DNA from: Adineta ricciae
Lineage: Eukaryota; Rotifera; Eurotatoria; Adinetida; Adinetidae
Assembly: GCA_905250025.1 (NCBI GenBank)
Contig: CAJNOJ010000019.1
Coordinates: 310,001-374,000, forward strand
DNA: 64,000 bases
Direction of reading: 5' to 3'
A model generated the notes under the pieces. It did no database searches and was not told the origin of the DNA. It was given only the letters and a program-made list of their open reading frames with translations. The first letter of the stretch is position 1. The number at the start of each line of letters is the position of its first letter. Positions 48,755 through 61,235 of this stretch are shown in pieces. The translations under genes were made by a program, and so were the position numbers.

Positions 48755-51179
48755 TTACATTAGGCGACAACAAGATAAGAGAGATTTCTTTCTTCGAGTA
48801 GTATTTCTGTTATCTCGCCGAAACCGTCGACAAAATGACCGTTCCGACGCATGTTTTTGTTTTTCGATCAATGATTGCAAATAGGATAGTTCGACAAGTG
48901 ACAAACTTTCGTTCGTTATTCGGTAGGATTCTTCTTGGAGAAGATTAAGAACTTGTTTCGTTTCCCCATTCTTTAAATAGTCGCTGAAATGTATTAAGCC
49001 ATGGCCATCACAATTGATTAAAACCTGAGACATTTGCATCAAATTATGTTCAAGTAGCCAGTCATGAACATTTGCTTTCGTCCAGTCTTGGATGTTTCTC
49101 GGAATGTTTGATGGTGACAGTGTTTTCATCGGAGTTTGCGCATTACATAATACAGCCACCGTACCGGTTCTTGATCGTAACGGTGTAACGCTACTCTCAG
49201 AAAACTCGTCAGCTCGTATTTCGTCTAACAACAGCTCAATTGCTCTTGCAAAGTCATGCTTAACGAAATCAACATATAACAGTTGTCCAATGAGAAACAG
49301 TAACCATCCATCCGGTTGATAGTGTTCTTGCAACAGTATTGGCACTATCTTCAGTTCTCGTTGGAATGCATAATGTGCTTCTGCTCGACAGTAGTTGCTT
49401 CGTCGATACTGTTCACTCATACAGATGATGATCATGTTTGATCGCTCGATAGCTTGTGCCATGGCATCCATGACATTTCCGTGCATTTGATCGAAGTCGA
49501 TCCAAACACGAAGGCCAGCTTTGACAAGTTCTTCGTAGATTTGTTTGCAAATGCCTTCGTCTTTATGTGAATAACTAATCATAATATCGAATGTGGTTTT
49601 GTCAAGAGGTTCTGTTAACGGTCGGTCCTGATGCGTCGATTCGAGATTCCATAGAATTCCATGCGTCATTTTTCTCATTTTTTCATTGTCACATTCTTTG
49701 GCTAGATGGACCAACTTAGACATGAACATCGTATTCGAACGGAGTTGCTGTTGGATATCTTGATTGAACGAGAGTGCCCAGAGAATGTCGAAAACGATCG
49801 GATACTCATCGCTCATTTCAATAAAAATCGATATCTTGTGTAAATCGGCCGTTTTCTGTTGGATGGCGTCAATTTTCGATAGAGTTGAAAAACCTCGAAA
49901 AGAAATTCACTCAAAATCGACATCCTTCTTCGTGAATACACTTACTTCGCAGGAATTGACCGATTGGGATCTGTTTGTATCTCTTTGTCGGATGTCGCCA
50001 AGCTTGTTCGAGCATGTCATAGAAAAATTGACTTAAGTTAGCGGTAATCTGCAGATCTTTCAAACGTTCATTGCACAGGATTTCTCCTAAGATAACATAC
50101 GCACGTAAACATATCTTGTCATGAACGGATAGTTCAGCAATGTACAATAAAGTATTAGGCAGCGAAACTTTCGAACGAAAAAACCAGATTAGGTTCTGTG
50201 CTTGTGCAATATTCTTTAATGAGAATAAACAGAAGTCCATCAGAATCGTTTCATTCGTCGTCCATTGCGCCTGAATTCGCTCATAGAATGGTTTATAACT
50301 GATAATGCGTATAAGTGCACTGATGTACGAACAAAGAATTGTTTCCGAAGAAAACAATGAATTGATCGGTGTAATTTTATCGCCGCCCCACGAACAACAT
50401 GCTGAGACGAACCCGATCAGATGTGTTAAACATGTTAACAATTGCTCGCTCCACATATCAATAAGATGACTGTGAATGTCGACGACTTGGACGAAATCAT
50501 TGCCGATATACTGCATAATTTCTCGTGGTGTTGAAGGAAACTCTTGAGATTTCGATGTTAAATAGGAATTCAATGAAAATGTACACGTACGCATGCAAAA
50601 TAGTTGCTTATAGGTAAATATCGATTGTGGTAATTTCGTTTGCTGCAGTTGCACCAAATAGACTAAAAACTGTTCAGCCATAAGATAATCCCGTCGAAAA
50701 TATTCGTTGACAAGTGACATAATCGGCGATGTTTCATACTGTGGATGCTCGTAGACGAAAAACGAAAGATTATCAAACCAGAGACTAACAATATGAATAA
50801 ACGAGTCATTCTCTTCTTTATTTCGATTAATTTGCTCGAATATGTCATTGATTAACTCAAGATCCTTTGGCAGAAGAAGATTGGCCTTGATTCCATCATC
50901 AATGTCCTCATAAGCGTAGATTAAATTCTTATTGAAATGTGCAACAGCGTACAGTAGGGTTAAATAATTCGGTTGATTGATCCATTGGTATGAATCTTTA
51001 CTAAGAACTTTCCACGCCCAGGATTCGAGTTTCAGTAACGATTGATAAGATTCGGATATGAATGATGAGAACAAATCGTTGTTTTGTCTCTCGAGGATCG
51101 TTGTGACTTCGCAAATTCCGAATGTAAACGATGAAGATAACGGTAGAACATCAATCAATTGCTCGAAATTATTTTTCAT
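48755..51179 (-). CDS. ARM-like/TIR/SAM-like protein, copy 7, minus strand, CaaX end
   Basis: Exons 51179-49946 (1234 nt) and 49893-48755, with a 52-nt intron, encode 790 residues, the longest copy. It starts MKNNFEQLIDVLPL; the in-frame codon further upstream is not an ATG. Pre-TIR sequence (QDIQQQLRSNTMFMSKLVHL) is closest to copy 3, while the TIR (KDEGICKQIYEELVKAGLRV, SNYCRAEAHYAFQREL, LLQEHYQPDGWLLFLIGQLL) is almost copy 6. The SAM-like part begins IQDWTKANVHDWLLEHNL. A basic tail (SFCRRFRRDNRNTTRRKK) leads to SLLSCCRLM: a CaaX box of the C-x-L-M kind behind a polybasic stretch, as in Ras-type membrane targeting. Confidence 0.88.
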
Positions 51180-51233
51180 TGTTTTCAAAAATACGCCTTT
51201 CGTCTAATGCGATTCTTGAATGTGCACACATGG

Positions 51234-51241
51234 TTTTTATA
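51234..51241 (-). promoter_or_regulatory. TATA-like element upstream of TIR copy 7
   Basis: TATAAAAA on the minus strand, about 55 nt before the ATG at 51179. Confidence 0.3.
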
Positions 51242-51436
51242 ATGGCGTTGTTTTGAAAAGCTATTCATCCTACATATTTCTGTTTCCTTCGCTATGTGAG
51301 TGTCGAAAGTAGACCCTATTCTTTTCTCTGTCGGGTCTATTCGTACTCGACAAAAGCGCTTTTTCCATCCTTGTTTATTAAATGTACAGAAAAAGAAAAT
51401 AAAAATAAATCTTTAGAAGAACATGACAATCGATAT

Positions 51437-53339
51437 TTAGACAACCGTTCGCGTTGTATCATGCGAGAAGCTGGATTGATGCGGGATTTTATCGAAGCGT
51501 AACCAGTATCGCCGGAGGTTGTACGAACAGCAACGGCGGCATAATGATTTCAGCAGAATGATCAATTCATGACGAAAACGATTTCCACATAGTGAATAAA
51601 GAAAAATATTGAGACAAAACGACATGAAATAGAAGTGTCTTAGAATATCTAATGTTCGGGTGAGAACACGCTTCGAAATAATCGAGTAGAATAGAACGGC
51701 GCAATAGGGCGAATTGAAAATCAAAAAAGTTGTCGAACAAATCACGAGCATCTTTGTCGTTCGTTGAGATATTGTCTGTCGATGATTCAATCCATTACTG
51801 GCTGGTGTCACATGTTCGTATGATAATGTCGGCGTTGACAATCGAGGATGACTGATACGTGATAAATATTCATTACCTGACCGTATCGATTCGAAACATG
51901 GTGATGAAATCTTTCGTATCGTGACTTTCCTTTCGTTTCTCAGCTGAATACAATCGCTATCCGTTGTGTGACCATTCGATTGATACAGCTGTTGTCTTTC
52001 CGAGCAACAATCCGTAGCTTGACGATGGTAGCTGGCGATTGTTAATGAGCCTCCTACAAGTATGAAACGTTTAAGGGAACTTCCGATGAATTTTCTATGC
52101 TCTTTGATCTTGCTGCGAAAAGCTTTTATCTTTGTGAATAACATGAAAAGGTAAAAGAGGAGTTCTATACTTCGCATCGTTTTCCTTTCAAAATAATGTA
52201 CGTCATGTCTCAGTTAAAGCTTGTTATGAATGATTAATACTGAAATAGAATAGGAGACGATATTTGAGAAATGAATATTATTTATTTAGCATTGAGAAGA
52301 AGAAAAAATGTGCTAACCAGCATTTTTTTGTGAGGCTTTTCTACATAACGTACTAAACACGGTCGAAAAAGAAAAACGTTCTCATTCACACTTTTACTAA
52401 CAAAAAGCCAGATGATGTAACGCATGTGCTGAAAATATTTCCTTCTCGGTCAAATATCGTATTCAGTCGAAGCATGGAAGTATAAGCTGAATTCCGTTAT
52501 CATTTATCATGACTAAAACTGGCGCCGATATAGTCATTGAAATAAAGCTGATTTCCTACGATGTTAACTCTTTCCTGTACTCCAACACACATTTCTTCGT
52601 CGCAAAAATTCTACGTACCAAATCTATCTGCGAACTTTTTCCTTGATTGTAGTTTATAAACAATAGCGAAATTAAATAGAAGTATGAAGATAAACGGGAG
52701 AATAAATGTTAAACAGATATCAACAATTAACAATGGAAATAATACTGGATAACTTTCATCTTCTCGACATTGTCCATGAGAATTATTGGTAACGAAAAAA
52801 CTAAACGAATAGAAGCTGCAACTGATAAATACTAATAGACATATATTGATTATTGATGAACGAGTGGAGATAATCGTATTAGCATGTAATGGAAAAAGTA
52901 CAGCAATAAACCGTTGTAACGTAAATGATAGGGTGAATGCTGCCGAGAGAAATGAACAAACATGAGTGATATAAACAGTCGTTTGACATAGTAACAACGA
53001 TCGATGAAGACCAATTGCTTGATGTGTGAGCGTATCAATAATTGATAAGAATATAATTAATAGATACAGAAAATCTACACCTGCTAGCGCTGATAATAAC
53101 ATTGATGAACGCCATTTGCGCATTGTTTGTTGATTTAATACGATAATTGTCCCGGCATTGCCAATGATGCCCACAACTGACACGATGAATGTGATATAAA
53201 GTGTTAAGCGTTCAACAAGTGGTAGATTTTCGTAATTGACAAAGATCGATTCTGCTGGATACAAACTGTGATTATCATAGGGATGAGTTGAATTGATGTT
53301 AAAAAGAAAGAAATATATACTATGATTAACATTTGCCAT
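51437..53339 (-). CDS. Rhodopsin-family G-protein-coupled receptor (peptide receptor type)
   Basis: Two exons (53339-52619, 52053-51437) joined by a 565-nt intron, long for this window, restore seven spans and 445 residues. Exon 1 carries N-glycosylation sites (NHS, NST), span 1 with VVGIIGNAGTIIVL, the SALAGVDFLYL of span 2, the disulfide Cys (LLLCQTTVYI) and span 5. Exon 2 carries a long third intracellular loop, span 6 (MLVICSTTFLIFNSPYCAVL) and span 7 (FYFMSFCLNIFLYSLCGNRF). The E/DRY motif is replaced by LQRF and NPxxY by NIFLY. The layout resembles invertebrate FMRFamide/neuropeptide receptors, a large family in bdelloids; the ligand cannot be told. Confidence 0.85.
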
Positions 53340-56300
53340 GGATTAAATGTTTATCACGATCATTGATATAGTCGAAGCGTTTTTCTTTTCTCTAGAATAA
53401 AAAAAAAACAAATAGAGATATCATTATTATTGTCCGCTGGAAGAGATAAGAGAAGAGAGAAGAAAAACGAGAGAATATTTTGATGCGTAGATATGCACTA
53501 ACAGGAAGAAAATAACAACTGTACGGACAACAATATTCCAATTGACTGTCATTCTAACAAATGTCATCACTGTAACGGAAGCTACTCTATGATACTACGT
53601 TCTATTCGAGGAAAAATATATAAACATGTAGTTTTTCTTTCTTGTCAAACAATGATTTCTATTTTGTTGCTGCGAAGACTGATTACCATCATTTTTTTGA
53701 TTTGGTTACGTTTAATGTAGCATGCAATGAAAAGAAACAAAACAAGTGCAGCACATTTTGTTTTGTTTCTTTCCGGATATTGCCTGTTTAGGTTACTTTT
53801 CTCTTTATTCGTGTGTGTAATGTTGAAGGTAGTTAGTAAATAGTTTTGTTCTAGTCGATCTGATGTCTTTTTTCTCTTCGTGCAAGAGAAAAAAGAGAAA
53901 CTTGACGCGAAATGAAGCCGAGGACGACAGCTGAGGATGAAGAGAAAATAGTGAACTATATCCTGTTATTTTCGTCGCTTGCTAGAAGAGATTATCATTA
54001 AAAGGAATGGAAGCAGATTCATCTTTCATAATCAGAAATGCTTCTATTCTACGATATCTATTTCTCTTTGGATGCACGTAGACACAGTGAGAGAGAGAGA
54101 GAGAAGGGAAAATGAAGAATCGTATGCCATTGCATGTCAATTACAGGCGAATCAGGGTTAAATGATTTTAATTAAACGATCGATTTAAAATCGTTCTATC
54201 TGGGGAAATATTGTTAATCAAAATATGGATTTGCTCTCTTAAGTCGTTTATGGTAGACTGATCAATTAAGTTATTCGCTTACTTTTCTTTCCTATTCGCA
54301 TATGGTTAAATACCATAGCTATTTATTAACCGATAATCAATAATAACAAAACATCTAATGCGATGAGAAAAAAACTCGAACAAAATCTTTGCGACAAACA
54401 TACACTCCGGCAGCTTCGAACCGCGGTACTCGAATGGCCGCCAACGAACAAAGATCATGGATCTATTTCTCTGATTTGTCAGACGAGACAGTTGTCCATG
54501 ACAATTCTCCTCCTCGTTTTGCGAAGAAGTAACTAATAAGGGTAAGATGTACATGTGCCAAGGCCGAAGATCGCCGTCGAGAGACAGATTAAGCACAACT
54601 TGCTTTGTACATACACTAATAAAGGAACGAATTGCCTACGATGTTTCGGCGATATCTCCTCTATTCGTGTTGTTTTTCTGTACTTGCTATGGGGACAAGC
54701 CTTCACCGGGTCGACCATCTATAAATCAAAAATACGTCATGTAATAAAGTGCGAGGAAAAAACCTGTTCTAGTCATATAAACAGATGATAAGAGCGAGTG
54801 ATTTTGATTGATGACGTGTAAAATAGGGTTTTTTATGTTCGACAGAAAAAAAAGGACGAAAACACGAAGAACGTTATTCTCATCAGTTGACCAGAAACGA
54901 GAATGTCTTCAATCGACACGATGTTCAAGTAATTTATCAGAAAAAGTGATAATATCTCGACAGACTTTCTCAGGCATGGAGGCAAATCAGATTAATGTAA
55001 ATGGAATTTACTATTGTATACATTATTTTATTGCCATGTATGTAATATCCTTCAATTGGATTATGGATCATCTGGTTAACAATGTTGATGAAGCAATAAG
55101 GCCACGACGAGAATGGTTTTTCTTCTGTAGCATATACTTTTCAGATTCTAGAGAAGGTCAATGAGAGAAGAGATCTATTAAATATTCTAATGAAGAAAAC
55201 ATGACTTTCATTGAATTCTTTTCCTTCTTCTTTTCAGTTCAGAGGAGTTAAGGATAGATGCAGCACATATTGACCTTTTAAAAAGAGTTGAGATAAGTCA
55301 GTCATAGTCGAATGAGAAGGATCTCCACATAACTTTATGAACTTGCCGGAGAAAATGCTCGCTTCTTCCTTTTTGAACTAGTTTTATATTCAAATATTCA
55401 CCGAAGCAATTTGCTTTTCCTCTCGGTCTGCTGTGCCCCAAGTTAATTACTTTCATCGAAGTGAGAAAAGAAACAAGTGATACTTACATTATTAATGTTT
55501 ATTAAATGATCCTTCTATTCCATACAGCGTGTTCAACATGGCGAGAACTCGATCGAGTTTTTATCTTTATTTTCTGGCAAAATAAGTCAATAAGAATATC
55601 GCATGCTTCTCTCTTACACAGCTAACCAAACGACGACAAAGACGAGATATACAAAAGAAATGTCATCATAAATCGATGACAGTCACAATGAAAAGAAGAA
55701 AAGCGTTATGTGCTGATGTACACAACCTATACACTTATATCTAATGTATTTGTAAAGAGAAGAATATTCGGCTTCGTTTTCTGCGCTGTCAGGAATTGCT
55801 ATCTTAGCTAGACGAACCTTACGGCGTATTACTAAATACACGAACTTACAACAAAATCAGATATGATCATATGTGTAAATAACCTTAACGATCTAAATCA
55901 TTGTCAATATTAAATCGTAAATTACAACGTTTGCTTTTTGACATTGTCTTGGCTTTTGCTTTCTAATTCAATATGTATGATTGACAATGCATGCTCGATG
56001 AAGATCGTCATTGAATTAACATTTGCTGTTACAATTTTCTCTGCATGATTAAATAATTTGGTTTCGTCAAAACCTTTCCCAATCAGCAGTCAGTCTGAAA
56101 TTATACTTGAATACGGAAGACATTAGTGACGTCAGTGGCTGACGTACTAAATTACCTCATTTTCAGCTAAATATATCGCTCTGAACCGATCAAATGTGAT
56201 GATTATGATTTGTCCTATCATTCAACGATAATCTGTCACGCGCGTAATGAGAAGAGGAAGCTGCAATGACTGACAGCAATATCAGTGAGGGATTCCTAGT

Positions 56301-57923
56301 AATCGTTTGATCCATAACTATCATCACTTATTCTCTAATGCTGAAATCATTCCAGATTGATATTTTCATTGGCACAAAACATAATAAACTAATAGGAGAA
56401 GAAACCCAACTGACAGATTTATCAGTTTCGCTTGACGTACAATTCAACATAGAAGTTACTGAGTGTAAAATGATTTGCATCGTCGAAGATTAGATATCTC
56501 CTACAAAAAGAAGCCCGGATAGAAATGATTCAAAGAATGATTAAACCTCGATGCATACTTTCACATCTGATTCTCATCCAGTTTTCAGCGATCTGTTTAT
56601 TTGTTCTTCATTTCTTCTCATTACCGAAGAAGTAAACAATACTTTATCATTAAACTCACCAGCATCAATAGATAGTCGTCGACCAACAGTTCGATGACGA
56701 TTTGTTCTCATTCTGTTCACGATAGAAATCGGTCATATTTGACATCTCAGGGTATTATATAGATTGATAGAAAGTCATAAAACTATTATTAATAGTTCTT
56801 GTACTCAATAGTCACCACAGCGCGATTTATTGAATAATTGAGAGATGTTTTCATATTTTCAAACGAACAAAGCAATATGCAGTGATATATCTAATGAACA
56901 TCTGTCGACCTCTCACACCCGATCAATAAAAAGAACTTGACAGGAATATATAGTTTACGATTTCTACTTGTGACATTTTAAGATAAGAAATTTTTATTTT
57001 GTAGCCTAGACGTCGGGTTTAAGATGTTCGATTCGACTTATGCGCGATTTGCGGATGAGGAATAGCAATATGATGCCAAACGATTCGTTTCCGGCTTATG
57101 AATTGCGCTGCAATTCTAAAGAATATTCAGATTACATTGTTATTAATAACCTAATTGAAATAGTTGTATATTGTCGTGTTTTTCCTTGTCGATGAATGCA
57201 TATTTCACGACGATGAGATCTACAATGATGTGTCAGGTAAATATGACAAACACATGGTAAAAATTCATGAATAATATATTCATTTTTCGATGGAATATTC
57301 ACACAATTAGTAGAAATGACTTTGATTCATCCGAGAACATAAATTTTCTCGTGTCTACCACATCCGTGATAGTTATATCGATTCTTGAATTCCTCTTTTT
57401 TTCAAACATTAATCCCTTTCAAGGATAATTATAACAAATATGTTTCTATTTCGAAATGATTCTCATGTCATCGAGACAAAAATCAGTTAACACAAGCTGC
57501 GAGAAGTCAGACTGACTTTTGTTAGGCTCTCCGGCGTAGTAATTACAAGCGTATGTTATTTACTAAACCGATAGCGAGAAAAAAAAACCCTTGTCGAATC
57601 GCATTCGTTCAATAGAGAATATTCTTCATCGATGTACTATGGTCCTGTCTTATTGTGCTAATTGTAAATTCGATGAGTTTCTGTCAGACAAGTTTGAATT
57701 TCCTCTGGTTGTAATCATTCGTATTTCATCATGTTGAAATAATCAGATTGGAAATTATTTCTTTTTTTTTTCTATGTAGACAATTTCTTGTTACTATCTT
57801 GACCAACACCATTGAATATCATGAACGTGACAATGAAAACACAACAGAAACGAAGCGCAGGAGAAGAAGACATCAATCAACGATGAATGAGAATGTTCTA
57901 TCAAGTTAATCAGAAGAGAAATC
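53340..57923. other. Gene-poor region of 4.6 kb
   Basis: The longest stretch without a supported gene. Short frames in all phases lack homology, plausible splice patterns or codon bias. I saw no transposase, reverse transcriptase, terminal repeats or tRNA. A (GA)n run lies at 54088-54105 and a T9 run at 57762. It may carry 5' non-coding exons or regulatory DNA of the GPCR gene, which ends its coding part at 53339. Confidence 0.5.
54088..54105. repeat. (GA)n microsatellite
   Basis: About eight to nine GA units (GTGAGAGAGAGAGAGAGAAG). Confidence 0.8.
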
Positions 57924-58250
57924 TTAATCATTGCCAGATAATCTTCGTTGTTGAGGATTTTCTCTTGATGGTATATCAGTATTTCTCACGATTGAATTTT
58001 TAATCAGCCATCGACGATTAAATCGATTAGTTAATGGTGTATCATGCCAGCACCAACATCGTCGACTGCATAAATTAATCCAAAGTAACAGAAGAAAAAC
58101 GATTATCATAAAAACAATTCCTGCGATATAAATAGCATTGATAACACTACGTGTACGAACTGGTGACGATGGAGTTGTTGATGACGTGATTAAAGTAAAT
58201 AACTTTGTACTGTTATCGAACATATGTCCTTGCCGATGTTGTTCGTTCAT
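57924..58250 (-). CDS. Small single-span membrane protein (hypothetical)
   Basis: A 108-residue frame with an ATG at 58250. The N-terminal 40 residues are Ser/Thr-rich with an NST sequon, followed by a clear membrane span (AIYIAGIVFMIIVFLLLLWI), a Cys-rich juxtamembrane patch (CSRRCWCWH) that could be palmitoylated, and a basic tail. No homologue is recognised. No signal peptide is seen, so an upstream exon may be missing. The composition and hydrophobic pattern are gene-like, but the short length keeps confidence low. Confidence 0.45.
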   Translation of the reverse strand: MNEQHRQGHMFDNSTKLFTLITSSTTPSSPVRTRSVINAIYIAGIVFMIIVFLLLLWINLCSRRCWCWHDTPLTNRFNRRWLIKNSIVRNTDIPSRENPQQRRLSGND

Positions 58251-59504
58251 TGTGTTTGCGACTCTCTATAAGACTTTCGTGAGGCTTATATGGTGATGGC
58301 TTAATGGAAAATTTTCTCGGCTGTTTTTCAATAATTGTATCATATTTTTGATCTCGAATGGCGCGGCAAAGGAAAAGAGGGGAAGGAAGAGAGAGAGAGT
58401 TTATTAAATCAATACTGTTGATGTTTATGTGTCCGAATAGATATATACCATAGAAGATAGTCTTGATCGTTGATGACAACTAAGGGAAGACAGTAAAGAG
58501 TAATATCGACTAACACTTTTTTAGATGTTCTTGTTCTTTTCGTTGTTTAGACCGTGTATATAGGCGTTGTTCTATCCGAGTAGTTCCATTTGTTTCTTCG
58601 TTTTCTTCTTTTTTGTTGTTGTACGCGTAATAAAACTGAAGAAAAAGAAATATATATATATTTATATGGAGAGAACGACGACGAAGTACGAGAAGAAAGA
58701 AATGAGGAATAGATCTTTTATTGAACTGACAGCAGCTTCCGTTTTCTTTTCTCGCTCCTTCTCTCTCTCTCTCTTTCGCTGTTTTTATTCCATTGACGAG
58801 TCATGAACAAGAAAACGCGATCAGGAAAAAAATGAATAGAACAAATTACAATAGACAAGCAAAAATCTCAGTCAACTGACAAGATTGTAAATAAAATTTG
58901 TTTGTGATTAAACATCTCGAGCAGTTTAACGTTGAGTATACTTCGTTGTGTTGTTTTTCTCTTCTTTCCTTTGTTGCACACAATCTTGAACAAATCATTG
59001 CGTGACTATTGTCCAATTATTTTCCTTTCTTACTAATAATCATAAAAGAAAAGACAGAGATAAGCATGACAAGAACTCAAGTCTTATTTATGATTGGTTT
59101 AATCAGACTGTTTTCAATTCAATACTTATAAAAAAATTCGGTTTATTCGTATCGAGTTATGTAAAATCGTCGGATTTGATAGCGTGTGTTGGAACGCGCT
59201 GGTCAAAGTACGTTCTGACGTCAAAAGCATACGCACAATTTCGTCATAGAAAATATTATATTTACATTGGATGTTTAAATCAATCTAACATTTTTTTTTC
59301 TCGCGCTTGTATATCGCCTTGGCGAATCACTCAGGTGTAACCATGATATGATTCATAGACTGAAAAGTATGCATACAAACACATATTTTTCATGATATAG
59401 CACGTGTTTGTTTAGTTAGACGAACACTCTGTTCCGTACCTTTCCTTTTTGTCAACTGATTATTTACAATCAACCGAGTGCTGTATAGTTTTGCTCGAAA
59501 AAAT
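58251..59504. other. Divergent intergenic region with simple repeats
   Basis: 1254 bases with no convincing gene. Simple sequence includes GA at 58389-58399, an AT run near 58651-58662 and a TC run near 58757-58772. Both neighbouring genes are transcribed away from it. Confidence 0.45.
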
Positions 59505-60416
59505 ATGTATCAAGATGCAGGCTATGGTCAAAACTGGCAGCCAAGAACGAATAATGCTAGGTAGAGTAACCGGATATGGCAACTATTGTTGAGCTTATTC
59601 TATTCTTGTTCGTTTCATTTCCTAGACGTATCGATCCGTATACGCGATCGATAAAAGTGTTAGGTGTGCTCTTTGCTGTCGGCTTCGTTCTAATTGTTAT
59701 TATTGTACTTTCCTTAATTCCTCTCTATATATCTCAGAATTCCACATCTGCGAGCAGCAGTGTTCAAGTGCCAAGTAAATAATTTTTATGCTCGATGAAG
59801 TTTTTGCTTATTTGATCATGTAGAAGTGTCGATGAGTGATTACAATCTACGATTCCAGCCCCCTGCTGATAATTTCGACTCACAGACGGTTCTGTCCGAC
59901 TTAAACAATCGACAAACGTTGCAAGCAGCACTGACATCGTTGATTCAAGTAGACTCAACGATAGCCGGTTCGATAGTGGAAATCAATACATCAGTTAAAT
60001 CATCATCGAGAAGAAAACGTCGACGACAATCGTCAGCATTGTCAAGCATTTCATTCGAATTGAATGTTATCAGTAGTAAAAGCTGCACCTCAACAATGTG
60101 TCTAACTCAATTTCAAACCCGTGCTGTTAGTTGTTTAACAAATGTTCGTCAAGTGCTGTCCAGTATTCGTTATCAACAGCCGAATACGACAACAATCTAT
60201 TGGCTGGATTATAAACTACCACAAACAGTTAAAGCGAGTAAGATTGTTTCGAATTGTATGAGAAGGTTGCAGATCGAAAGGCCACTTTTAGATTCGACAT
60301 TTGTCACCGTTGACCCAAAGTTTATGTCATCGATGTTGAGTACATTGTTAGAATTAGACGAAAGTCAAAATCGAGCAACGAATACAACTTCGACAGCAAC
60401 AACAACAACGACAACA

Positions 60417-60447
<31 letters not shown>

Positions 60448-60461
60448 TGGTCGCTTCCTAA
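59505..60461 (+). CDS. Type II single-span membrane protein with Thr-rich end
   Basis: Three exons (59505-59560, 59626-59774, 59824-60461) give 280 residues, an exact codon multiple. A 29-residue cytosolic head (MYQDAGYGQNWQPR) precedes a span (VLGVLFAVGFVLIVIIVLSL) and a Ser-rich stalk. The ectodomain (about 75-250) includes a strongly basic SRRKRRRQSS that looks like a furin-type cleavage site, paired Cys (KSCTSTMCLTQ) and repeated helical segments. A run of threonine codons made by a simple repeat ends the protein before MVAS. The ectodomain is not recognised; position of the basic site relative to flanking strands recalls self-cleaving SEA-type stalks, but that is speculative. Confidence 0.75.
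60396..60446 (+). repeat. (ACN)n trinucleotide repeat coding for threonines
   Basis: ACA/ACG units encode about 17 consecutive threonines, pure ACG toward the 3' end. Such a run is prone to length change. Confidence 0.9.
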
Positions 60462-61235
60462 ACATTTCGTTTAATTTAATAGTCAGATAAGCGAAAACTT
60501 GTTGATAAAAATTTCAAAAAAATAAAATTTGAAATTTCGCTTGCAACACATGGTCTGATTCTAGAAAATTCTGGTCGATGAGAAAGTAACGAAGCTATTC
60601 CAGCTAAAAACAGAATTTCTTCAAAGACGGATAATCTTATTTCTAACAAAAGTACACTATTCCGCACGCCTATAGAACTCAAGCTTTAATCTTTAGAGCA
60701 GCAGCTTTGCATCTATATTAAGACGCTGGTATTAGTGTAAGTATCTTGCAAATACTTATCTTTCTTAAAAATCGCAGAGAAGTTTTGGAATACATGGCGA
60801 AGAATAGAATTATGGGCTTAGTCTAAATTACGAGTATTTGTTTTGCGATAGTGCGAAAAGCGCAGTAGGGAGACTTCGAGTGAAGTACTATTGAATTGAC
60901 ATATTTATCTGTACTCAGAATAGAGTTTTTGATGCTGGAATCATCGAGGTTCGACATGTGACATGGAGTGCATTCTGGTACATCTAGTGGAAAACGATGT
61001 AGTTTTCCAACAATCCTTTAGTTAATTTGATTAGAATACGGGTCGGTTCCGATTGAATGAGACTCTATCTTCTAAAATTCATGGTTAGCCATATTGACCG
61101 ATGTAGCATCTTTTTGCGAAACAAAATAGAAAATTCAGTCAAGCATGAACAGACAGGTACGCACCCATACTTAGAGTATTCAGCAGTATAAATAAAAACA
61201 TCTAATTGAATCAGTATTTTTCGTGAATTACAGTA
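60462..61235. other. Convergent 3' intergenic region
   Basis: 774 AT-rich bases without a supported gene, between the 3' ends of two converging genes. AATAAAA near 60523 and TATAAATAAAAA near 61190 are possible poly(A) signals (the latter on the plus strand). Confidence 0.4.

Noticed and set aside
54395-54435. tRNA-like T-arm (GGTTCGAA on the minus strand)
   Set aside because: No matching acceptor stem, D-arm or anticodon arm could be built around it.
54808-55164. 118-codon plus-strand frame in the gene-poor block
   Set aside because: It starts at a non-ATG codon and has no recognisable domain, coding bias or splice partners.
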